DNA of 5,523 nucleotides from a bacterium (GTDB lineage: Bacteria; Zhuqueibacterota; Zhuqueibacteria; Thermofontimicrobiales; Thermofontimicrobiaceae), in the NCBI GenBank assembly GCA_025453735.1, contig JALOPY010000260.1:1-5523 (forward strand), read 5' to 3'. Below, in pieces: positions 1-5,523 of this stretch. The position numbers and the translations under genes are program-made. The notes beneath the pieces were generated by a model. The model was not told where the DNA came from. It worked only from the letters and a program-made list of their open reading frames with translations, and did no database searches. The stretch's first letter is position 1; each line of letters opens with the position of its first letter.

Positions 1-1995
1 ATTGCGCCGGCTAACCATGGCGATTACATCGGCGGAATCATCAATGTCAAAACCAAAACCAGCGTCAAACCGACCCATCGCCTCAAAGGAAAAAACAATC
101 CGGATACCAAGGAATTGAACTTTGGCGGGAGTTTTCCGTTGGGACAAACCGGAGTTAATTATAATTTGAATTGGGCGCACAGCGAAGAAGATATTCGTAA
201 GGATTACGATAATACCCAGCGGCTCGCTGCCCAGCTCAGTTTCAAAAATAAATTTTTCAATGAAAAAATGGATGTGACGAATCAATTGAAATATTCGACA
301 TTATTTGAAGAGATTCGGGTTAACAAAGACGATCCGGATGCAATGGAAAGTATCAACAAAGGTTATCGCTTTATTTATGGCAATCAATTCGATTATCAAA
401 TCGACCCCATCAGCACAATCAAATCCAACTTATACATCAACTATCGCCGCGTCGATTCCTACAAGCAGACGCGGAGAATTTCGGATAACCGCGTCACATC
501 CACGTTGCTCGAGGAGGGAACGACGATCGGGATCAAGCAATATGGTCCCTACATTTATCAATACACCACTATCGGAGATGAGGTGACGATTGGCCATGAG
601 CTGGATTGGAGCCGGCATTTTTACACGGGTTCATATTTTCATGAGATTAAAATCGGAAATGAATTTCAATATGATGATAATTTCGGCAAGGGCAAGACGT
701 TCGATTTGTTGAAGCCATCCAGTCCTGGCGATCGACCCCGCTCATTCGATGATGTTCCGGGAACGCTGCAGCACAGCATTTATCTCAACGATCAAATAAC
801 CGGAAGAATATGGAAAGAATTTTCGCTCAATCTGGGATTTCGTTTGGAAAGATATAACACTGCTCGGTACAATGAAATTCAATTTTTCAAATCAAAGAAC
901 GGCGCGTTTCTCAACCCGCGTATCAATTTCGCATATTTTCTTGGCAAAGATAGCCAGTTACGGATCGGGTATGGAAAGTCATCGAAATCGCCCTCGCTGA
1001 ATTCGATTTATTCTGAGCCATTTTATCTCGACGTGCAGGATATCGTTCCGATCTATCAGGGCAGCGATACGCTCTTGGTCCGGGATAGTCTGGTGACGAC
1101 GTATATTTACGAAACCGCCAATCCCAATCTGAAAGGCTACCAGGAAGAAAAAATCGAGCTGAGTCTCGACCATCGCATCGGCGACATCGGGCTTTCGCTC
1201 ACTGGATTTTATTCGCAGCGGGATCAGGAGCCGTTCAGCCAGGATCAGCCATTTCTGTATTTCAAATATTTTCGCCCCAATTGGCCCAACGCAGAGGGCG
1301 AAGCAATTGCTGAGACCTATCTTGATGTGTACAAAAAGAGCGTTAATGGCGGGTGGACAAATTTCGACGGCGCTGAATTTACCTTGAAAACCCGGCAGGT
1401 GAAAAAGTTGAACATGGATTTCATGTTCAATGCAACCTATCATCACGTGAAAAGCGGCGCAGAGGGATTAAGCTGGGGATCAGTTCGATCCGATTACATA
1501 ATTCCAATTTACCAGCGAGGACGAAACTGGACCCAGAAGCTGCTGCTCACTTACCAGGTCAATTACATTTCAAAGCCGCTGGGAATCTGGATTTCATTGA
1601 CCGCGCAACAGCGAGCCCATTACCAGACGAAAAGCCTCGGCTTTTCCGACTCCCTGGCTGTAGCTTATTATGATGGTGCTACTGATCAGGTTGTTCAAAT
1701 TCCCGAATCTGAACGTCTTGATGCGGCATATAAAAATTATAGGCTAACGAAAAATCCAATCGACTACAAAGCGCTGGACTATCCGAGCAAATGGATCTTC
1801 AATGTCCGGGTGAGCAAATCGCTGTTCAAAGGCGCGGAAGTTTCTTTATTTGTCAATAATTTCCTGGATGACCGGGCGGTGTTTGAAGACCCCAGGCTGC
1901 CCGGCTATTATCGCACGGCGAATCCCGAAATCTTTTACGGAATTGAATTCAGCATGTTGATGGACAATCTTCTGTATCGAAGGAGCGAGAAATAA
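1..1995 (+). CDS. TonB-dependent outer-membrane receptor, 5'-truncated by the window edge
   Basis: Reading from base 1 gives 664 residues with no start; the true N-terminus (signal peptide, any carboxypeptidase-like domain, most of the plug) lies upstream. A TTG at 115 lies in frame but is internal, because plug-like sequence precedes it. Fragment residues 7-19 (GDYIGGIINVKTK) match the last strand of the TonB plug. The rest is alternating aromatic/polar beta-barrel sequence with family hallmarks: RIGYGKSSKSPSL from residue 321, NPNLKGYQEEKIEL from 374, and a C-terminal FVNNFLDDRAVFEDP from 617 running into the last strand YGIEFSML. Such receptors import a bound ligand (metal chelate, glycan, peptide or vitamin) across the outer membrane, powered by TonB-ExbBD. 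The substrate cannot be inferred. A polar tail of about 10 residues (MDNLLYRRSEK) follows the last strand, so the protein does not end on the usual aromatic residue. The stop overlaps the start of the next gene, indicating one transcript. Family call is firm; function is open. Confidence 0.93.
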   Translation: MAPANHGDYIGGIINVKTKTSVKPTHRLKGKNNPDTKELNFGGSFPLGQTGVNYNLNWAHSEEDIRKDYDNTQRLAAQLSFKNKFFNEKMDVTNQLKYSTLFEEIRVNKDDPDAMESINKGYRFIYGNQFDYQIDPISTIKSNLYINYRRVDSYKQTRRISDNRVTSTLLEEGTTIGIKQYGPYIYQYTTIGDEVTIGHELDWSRHFYTGSYFHEIKIGNEFQYDDNFGKGKTFDLLKPSSPGDRPRSFDDVPGTLQHSIYLNDQITGRIWKEFSLNLGFRLERYNTARYNEIQFFKSKNGAFLNPRINFAYFLGKDSQLRIGYGKSSKSPSLNSIYSEPFYLDVQDIVPIYQGSDTLLVRDSLVTTYIYETANPNLKGYQEEKIELSLDHRIGDIGLSLTGFYSQRDQEPFSQDQPFLYFKYFRPNWPNAEGEAIAETYLDVYKKSVNGGWTNFDGAEFTLKTRQVKKLNMDFMFNATYHHVKSGAEGLSWGSVRSDYIIPIYQRGRNWTQKLLLTYQVNYISKPLGIWISLTAQQRAHYQTKSLGFSDSLAVAYYDGATDQVVQIPESERLDAAYKNYRLTKNPIDYKALDYPSKWIFNVRVSKSLFKGAEVSLFVNNFLDDRAVFEDPRLPGYYRTANPEIFYGIEFSMLMDNLLYRRSEK

Positions 1996-1997
1996 TG
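1980..1997 (+). promoter_or_regulatory. Shine-Dalgarno and TAATG stop/start overlap
   Basis: AAGGAG at 1980-1985 lies 9 bases before the ATG at 1995-1997. The receptor stop TAA (1993-1995) shares its last base with that ATG, giving TAATG. The arrangement fixes the start of lipoprotein copy A and suggests translational coupling with the receptor, so that the two would be made together. Confidence 0.85.
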
Positions 1998-3170
1998 AAA
2001 CGATTGCTTTTCTTAATTCTAATATCCAGCGTTCTTCAATATTTGAATAGTTGTTCCGTGCAAAAACCGACTGAAATTGACGGAACCGTAACAGTGAAAT
2101 TTGTCGTGATCGATACGTCAGGAACAATGGTGACTGATCCTGCAGCAAAAAATCAGTTTGTCCCCAATGCAAAGATCCGAATGAATACGATCGATTACTC
2201 CATTCCTCTGCAATTTGAAACCGATGAAAATGGACTTGTGGAGATTAAAAGTGAGCGAGCCGCGCGCTATCGAATATCTGCGGAAAAATCTCTGGATGTG
2301 GATTATTGGACGAGCATTGGCGAGCAGCCCAGGACTGTCATGCTGAGCGGGTCGATTGAGATCGATTTATCGCCCGCAGATGAGGGAATTGTGGACACCA
2401 TAAAAGTTGGCGTGTCGTATCTTTCCTCCATTGTGATCAATGAGATTTATTACTCCTGCTGCATCGATTATCTGTATTTTTCCGATCAGTTTATCGAATT
2501 GTGCAATTCCTCAGATAGCACCCAATACCTGGATAAAATTTTGATCTGCCGTCTTGCCGATATTGTGGAATACCCTGGCTATGTCAAAGCGATCCGCTAT
2601 TATCAATTCCCCGGGACCGGAAAAGATCATCCCATCGAGCCAGGGCAGTTGGTCGTGATTGCCATGGATGCGATCGACCATGTCCATGTTGGCGGCGCAA
2701 AGCACAGCATCGATCTGTCCGGTGCAGACTGGGAATTTTACAATCAACTGTCTGCGGACCTGGATAATCCGAATGTGCCGAACGTGCTCAATGCTTCATC
2801 GGTGAGCGGCGGAATTGATTTTATGATCAATCTTACGGCAGATGAAATCTGCCTGGTTCGTGTCGATGATATAGACGCGCTGCCAACGGTCGAAGAATCG
2901 TATAAGCTTATCAGTTACGAGACCATCATCGATGCTGTCGAATATTCCAGCAATGCGGATCACGTCAAAGCGCTTGTTGCCCAGCTCGATGCCGGATTAG
3001 CCGGCTATTCGATTCGCAGCTACAGCGGCAAATCCATCGAGCGGCATCACCCGGAAACCGGAGCTCCCGGCTATGACACGAATAACAGCAGTTTCGATTT
3101 TGTCAGTCTGTCCCGCCCGACGCCGGGCTGGCAGCATTCGCAGGAGGAGATTATTCCGCCTTTCAACTAA
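1995..3170 (+). CDS. Receptor-associated lipoprotein, DUF4876-like with lamin-tail-like region (copy A)
   Basis: This 391-residue protein starts with a lipoprotein signal peptide: K2-R3, a hydrophobic stretch, then L-N-S-C with acylated Cys20. Ser at +2 argues against inner-membrane retention, so an outer-membrane location is likely. Residues 31-100 resemble an Ig/prealbumin-like (carboxypeptidase-regulatory-type) beta-sandwich, with VPNAKIRM, FETDENGLVEI and ARYRISAEKS. From residue 147 (VINEIYY), through DQFIELCNSSDSTQYLD (164-180) and IEPGQLVVIAMDAIDH, to 349-382 (ERHHPETG, GYDTNNSSFDF, RPTPGW), the order of motifs resembles lamin-tail (LTD) domains, with a large insertion. The overall plan fits DUF4876, recognised from memory, not by a search. 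It overlaps the receptor stop by one base, so it is probably its surface or periplasmic partner. No catalytic residues are evident; the conserved His-His pair 351-352 could bind a metal, which is speculation. Two related copies follow. Its 3' end is nearly identical in DNA to that of copy B. Confidence 0.85.
   Translation: MKRLLFLILISSVLQYLNSCSVQKPTEIDGTVTVKFVVIDTSGTMVTDPAAKNQFVPNAKIRMNTIDYSIPLQFETDENGLVEIKSERAARYRISAEKSLDVDYWTSIGEQPRTVMLSGSIEIDLSPADEGIVDTIKVGVSYLSSIVINEIYYSCCIDYLYFSDQFIELCNSSDSTQYLDKILICRLADIVEYPGYVKAIRYYQFPGTGKDHPIEPGQLVVIAMDAIDHVHVGGAKHSIDLSGADWEFYNQLSADLDNPNVPNVLNASSVSGGIDFMINLTADEICLVRVDDIDALPTVEESYKLISYETIIDAVEYSSNADHVKALVAQLDAGLAGYSIRSYSGKSIERHHPETGAPGYDTNNSSFDFVSLSRPTPGWQHSQEEIIPPFN
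3039..3155 (+). repeat. 3'-end direct repeat, copy A member
   Basis: These 117 bases match 4343-4459 in copy B at a constant offset of 1304, with 7 mismatches by hand count (about 94%). Within them, 3066-3140 is identical to 4370-4444 over all 75 bases. The block encodes the C-terminal lamin-tail-like signature. A small GC-rich hairpin (GCCCG 3115-3119, loop of 4, CGGGC 3124-3128) lies in the identical part. Upstream of the block, A and B are far more diverged. Confidence 0.92.
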
Positions 3171-3180
3171 TTTGCTTTTA

Positions 3181-3249
3181 ACAATTCACAATCGACCATT
3201 CACAATCGAAAATTAATTGTCAATTGTGAATGGAGAATTGATAATTGTC
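3181..3249 (+). repeat. AT-rich imperfect inverted repeat after copy A
   Basis: The left arm (about 3181-3208) and right arm (about 3221-3249) are imperfect reverse complements around a short AT-rich loop. The segments ATTCACAAT and ATTGTGAAT pair most clearly. The block begins about 10 bases after the copy A stop and would form a long, weak RNA hairpin. It is built from AATTG-type words and shares GAATTGATAATTG and AATGGAGAATTG with the repeat after copy B. It lacks a GC-rich stem followed by a T-run, so it is not a classical intrinsic terminator. It may be a dispersed intergenic repeat or an mRNA-end stabiliser. The rest of the 3171-3310 spacer holds only the ribosome binding site of copy B; I see no convincing promoter. 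Confidence 0.75.
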
Positions 3250-3294
3250 AACGGAGCGTTCGATCATTCAATTCCTAGAATATTCAACTGAATT

Positions 3295-3299
3295 GGAGG
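3295..3299 (+). promoter_or_regulatory. Ribosome binding site deciding the copy B start
   Basis: GGAGG lies 11 bases upstream of the ATG at 3311. An ATG at 3301 is out of frame. A TTG at 3245 is in frame but sits inside the AT-rich inverted repeat and would put about 22 polar residues before the signal peptide. The 3311 start gives MKIVLF, which lines up with MKRLLF of copy A and MKYLLY of copy C. Confidence 0.8.
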
Positions 3300-3310
3300 C
3301 ATGGAATGCA

Positions 3311-4474
3311 ATGAAAATAGTACTTTTTTGGGTATTGATTCTGTGGTTGCTCAATTTATGTTTTTGCTCGATGGAAAAACCGACGGCTATCGATGGGACT
3401 ATGACGCTTCACATTCTTGCGATTGATACGACCGGGACGTTGCCTTTGAATCAGCAATTATCCTATTCTCCGGTCCCGAACGCCAGGGTCAGGATGAAAT
3501 GTGCGGACTACAATCAGTCACTTGAATTCGAAACCGATGAAAATGGTGAGTTGGTCGTCGAGAATCTTCTGGCGGCTCAATATGAAATCTCGATAACGAA
3601 ACAGGCTCCAAATGCAAATTTAGGCGATTATATTACAACGCTGTTATCAGCTTCAAAAACGAGCGACCTGAAGCAACAGCTTTCTGGCGTTGTGGACACA
3701 ATTAAGGTGATAAAACTCGTGACGTCGAATCTGGTGATCAATGAGATTTATTACGCTGGAGTAAATGCAGGCTCATGGACATATAATTTTGATCAGTTCG
3801 TTGAGCTTTATAATGCAGGGAGCACAACTCTATACCTGGATGGTTTGATTCTCGCCAGACTGGCAAATAATGCATATTATGTTTTTACTGATGATGTGGA
3901 GGTTGTCTATGCTTACCAATTTCCAGGCAAGGGAAAGCAGTTCCCAATTTTACCTCATGAAATTGTGGTTATTGCCCAGGATGCTATCGACCATAGAAAA
4001 ATAGTTCCATTGAGTATTGATTTGTCATCCGCAGATTGGGAATGCTTCAATCAGTTAGGAAATGATATCGATGGTAGCAGATCGGTTGAAAATTTATCTT
4101 TTATTCCTGGCACAACAAAAAATGATTTTTATCTTCATTCTTCAACTGACATTGTTCTGTTGATAAAGAAAAATAATAATAGCGATATCAGGCAAATTGG
4201 ACAAAGCCTTTTGTTTTCTGTTTCGGAAGTGATTGATGGAGTGAAGTACGGAGATCCATCAAATGAGCATAAGGTGATTCAGAAAATAATCGATTCAGGG
4301 TATTCAGGTTTCGGAATTTTGCGGGCAAGCGGAAGATCGATTGAGCGGCATCACCCGGAGACTGGCGGACCCGGCTATGACACGAATAACAGCAGTTTCG
4401 ATTTTGTCAGTCTGTCCCGCCCGACGCCGGGCTGGCAGCATTCGAAGGAGGATATTATTGTACCATTTTTTTAA
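3311..4474 (+). CDS. Receptor-associated lipoprotein, DUF4876-like, second tandem copy (copy B)
   Basis: 387 residues from the chosen ATG. It is a paralogue of copy A with the same plan: hydrophobic signal, CSMEKPTAIDG at 19-29 (copy A has CSVQKPTEIDG), Ig/prealbumin-like domain at about 30-100 (VPNARVRM, FETDENGEL), then VINEIYY at 142-148, DQFVELYNAG at 161-170, AYQFPGKGK at 201-209, SIDLSSADWE at 235-244, and a lamin-tail-like end from 345 (ERHHPETG, GYDTNNSSFDF, RPTPGW). By alignment the acylated residue should be Cys19, but the residues before it are L-C-F, a poor lipobox with Phe at -1; Cys17 (L-N-L-C) is the alternative. Lipidation is therefore less certain than in A or C. It is probably an alternative or variant partner of the upstream receptor. 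The gene body is AT-rich (28% GC over 4081-4200 by count), but the last 120 bases are GC-rich and nearly identical to copy A, suggesting a recombined 3' end. A 140-base spacer separates it from A, so it may be co-transcribed or separately driven. Confidence 0.83.
   Translation: MKIVLFWVLILWLLNLCFCSMEKPTAIDGTMTLHILAIDTTGTLPLNQQLSYSPVPNARVRMKCADYNQSLEFETDENGELVVENLLAAQYEISITKQAPNANLGDYITTLLSASKTSDLKQQLSGVVDTIKVIKLVTSNLVINEIYYAGVNAGSWTYNFDQFVELYNAGSTTLYLDGLILARLANNAYYVFTDDVEVVYAYQFPGKGKQFPILPHEIVVIAQDAIDHRKIVPLSIDLSSADWECFNQLGNDIDGSRSVENLSFIPGTTKNDFYLHSSTDIVLLIKKNNNSDIRQIGQSLLFSVSEVIDGVKYGDPSNEHKVIQKIIDSGYSGFGILRASGRSIERHHPETGGPGYDTNNSSFDFVSLSRPTPGWQHSKEDIIVPFF
4343..4459 (+). repeat. 3'-end direct repeat, copy B member
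   Basis: Partner of 3039-3155. The 75-base stretch 4370-4444 is identical to 3066-3140, including every synonymous position. It is about 59% GC by count, against 28% in the nearby stretch 4081-4200 of the same gene, so it looks like a patch of different origin from the body of copy B. Confidence 0.92.
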
Positions 4475-4560
4475 TTGTGAATTGATAATTGATAATTGAA
4501 AATGGTTAATTTCATTGGGTCGTTCTCAATTAACAATTCTCCATTATCAATTTACAATTG
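4473..4560 (+). repeat. AT-rich imperfect inverted repeat after copy B
   Basis: The left arm (4473-4512) and right arm (about 4528-4560) pair imperfectly around a 15-base loop containing GGGTCG. The left arm holds short tandem ATAATTG units (GAATTGATAATTG at 4479-4491). The right arm holds CAATTCTCCATT at 4534-4545, the reverse complement of AATGGAGAATTG at 3229-3240 after copy A. The repeat overlaps the copy B stop codon. It belongs to the same AATTG-rich family as the first hairpin, and the same alternatives apply: dispersed intergenic repeat, weak terminator or mRNA-end structure. Confidence 0.75.
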
Positions 4561-4640
4561 AAAGAATAACGCAAGGAGAACCAGTCATTTTCGGTTCTTG
4601 GATCATGCGCAGAATTGCCTGTGCTAAATTTTAGATGGAT
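4561..4640 (+). other. Leader of copy C with orphan Shine-Dalgarno and nine-codon upstream ORF
   Basis: A good AAGGAGA at 4573-4579 has no ATG, GTG or TTG start within normal distance. Downstream, ATG at 4605 opens a nine-codon frame (MRRIACAKF) ending with TAG at 4632-4634, which directly abuts the ATG at 4635. No good ribosome binding site sits just before 4635 or 4641. The leader may have been rearranged like the gene body, or translation could rely on termination and reinitiation. A chance mini-ORF is quite possible. Confidence 0.3.
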
Positions 4641-5523
4641 ATGAAATATCTACTTTATTGGTTTTCGATTCTCTTTGGCATTCTTGTTAACTCATGCTCA
4701 TTACAAAAACCAACCGCCATCGACGCGACGTCCGCCATCAGGCTCGTAGTGATCGATACGACCGGGATTTCTCCCGTCGATTCGATGAGCGGCATTGCCC
4801 CGGTTCGCCAGGCTCGGGTGCGATTGTTCTCAACTGAATATGGCAAGCCACTGGATTTTTGGACTGATGAGCGGGGCGAAGTATCGGCTTCGGACGTGCT
4901 TGCCTCCCACTATCGTATTGCCGTGGATAAGCGCATTACCGCTGAAGAAATGTTCCAGGCTCGTCAGTTCTTCAGAGAAGGCATGTTGAAAGGCTCGCTG
5001 GAAGTCGATATTGTTGCGGCTGATTTCTCAAGGGCAGACACCATCAGGCCCGGCCAATAGCGGGCTTTATTATTCTGATCAGTTCGTCGAGCTTTATAAC
5101 GCTTCTGATAACACCCAGTACCTGGATAGCCTGGTCGTGTGCCGCGCGTCCCAGACGCCGGATTACATCGGCCAGTTTTGCGAGGTCTATTATGTTTATC
5201 AATTCCCGGGCGCTGGCAAAGATTATCCGATCGAGCCGGGCGAGTTCGTCGTCGTGGCACAAGATGCGATGGATCATGTCAAAGTAGGCGGCGCATCGGG
5301 CAGCGTCGATTTGTCCCAGGCGGATTGGGAGTGCTACAATCAATTGGGCAATGATCTCGATAATCCCAATGTCCCCAATTTGATCAATATCAATCCCAAC
5401 AAAAAAGTCGATTTCATGTTCGGATTGTCCGGCAATGGCGTGGTGCTCGCCAAAGTGACGGATCACAGCCAGCTTGTTTTCAATGAGAAAGGATACATTC
5501 TGCTCGATTTTTCGAATGTGCTG
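4641..5523 (+). pseudogene. Third lipoprotein copy, broken by internal deletion/frameshift, 3'-truncated by the window (copy C)
   Basis: ATG at 4641 gives MKYLLYWF, matching the starts of A and B; ATG at 4635 would add Met-Asp. A signal peptide leads to V-N-S-C (Cys19) and CSLQKPTAIDAT, then the Ig-like domain (VRQARVRLF, FWTDERGEV, SHYRIAVDK). The frame stops at TAG 5058-5060 after D-T-I-R-P-G-Q, at 139 residues. Homology resumes in the +1 frame at about 5047 (GPANSGLYYSDQFVELYN) and stays open for 159 codons to the window end, including YLDSLVVC, YQFPGAGKDYPIEPGEFVVVAQDAMDH and VDLSQADWECYNQLG. The DTI-to-DQF spacing is 31 bases here, against 81 in copy A and 87 in copy B, so about 50-56 bases are missing, including those for VINEIYY. 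The downstream part shows no further stop or decay, so the lesion is recent, or is an assembly error over a repeated motif. As read, only a lipidated Ig-like domain would be made. The C-terminal signature lies beyond the window. Confidence 0.8.

Noticed and set aside
115..117. TTG as the start of the receptor gene
   Set aside because: The same frame is open back to base 1 and encodes plug sequence (GDYIGGIINVKTK), so the gene starts upstream of the window.
979..1446. Minus-strand open frame of 155 codons inside the receptor gene
   Set aside because: It lies wholly antisense to clear beta-barrel coding sequence and shows no recognisable protein motif or ribosome binding site.
3245..3310. TTG-initiated N-terminal extension of copy B
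   Set aside because: It lies inside the AT-rich inverted repeat, has no ribosome binding site and would place about 22 polar residues before the signal peptide; GGAGG and homology support 3311.
3171..3310. Sigma-70 promoter for copy B (TTGTCA at 3245 with TAGAAT at 3276)
   Set aside because: The spacing is 25 bases, far from the normal 17, and both words are expected by chance in AT-rich sequence.
4473..4560. CRISPR array or insertion-sequence ends formed by the AATTG repeats
   Set aside because: Units are 7-13 bases without regular spacers, there is no transposase, and the arms are imperfect and purely AT-rich.
5046..5060. Programmed +1 frameshift at CCC-G joining the two parts of copy C
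   Set aside because: A shift would restore the frame, but the product would still lack about 17 residues, including the conserved VINEIYY strand; a deletion explains both facts.
5044..5466. Minus-strand open frame of 140 codons over copy C
   Set aside because: The plus strand in frame 1 encodes conserved family sequence here (YSDQFVELYN, ADWECYNQLG); the antisense frame is its shadow.

Overview
The window appears to come from a Gram-negative bacterium. It encodes the C-terminal two thirds or so of a TonB-dependent outer-membrane receptor, followed by a row of lipoproteins with signal peptides. Base composition is moderate (mid-40s % GC by eye), and clear Shine-Dalgarno sequences (AAGGAG, GGAGG) precede two of the genes. 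The protein families are best known from Bacteroidota and related FCB-group or Calditrichota/KSB1-like lineages. I cannot assign a lineage from this window alone.

Layout, all on the + strand: (1) 1-1995, a TonB-dependent receptor lacking its N-terminus because the window cuts it; the last strand of the plug and the whole beta-barrel are present. (2) 1995-3170, an intact lipoprotein (copy A) that overlaps the receptor stop by one base. (3) 3171-3310, an intergenic stretch with an AT-rich imperfect hairpin. (4) 3311-4474, a second intact lipoprotein of the same family (copy B). (5) 4475-4640, a second intergenic stretch with a related AT-rich hairpin. (6) 4641 to the window end, a third copy (copy C). 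Copy C is broken by an apparent deletion of about 50-56 bp with a net frameshift near 5046-5060, and it also runs off the window.

The three lipoproteins share one architecture: a signal peptide, a C-S-x-(Q/E)-K-P-T-x-I-D start of the mature chain, an Ig/prealbumin-like domain of about 80 residues, and a long region that begins V-I-N-E-I-Y-Y and ends with a lamin-tail-domain-like signature. This fits the DUF4876 type of lipoprotein, which I recall as a neighbour of TonB-dependent receptors. The likely arrangement is an outer-membrane uptake locus in which the lipoproteins are accessory or ligand-capturing partners of the receptor. The substrate cannot be read from the sequence.

The most notable feature is how the array has evolved. 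Copies A and B are strongly diverged over most of their length, yet share a perfect 75-base block at their 3' ends. Copy C has lost the segment encoding the conserved V-I-N-E-I-Y-Y core. Related AATTG-rich inverted repeats follow each intact copy. Together these suggest a tandem lipoprotein array remodelled by recombination.
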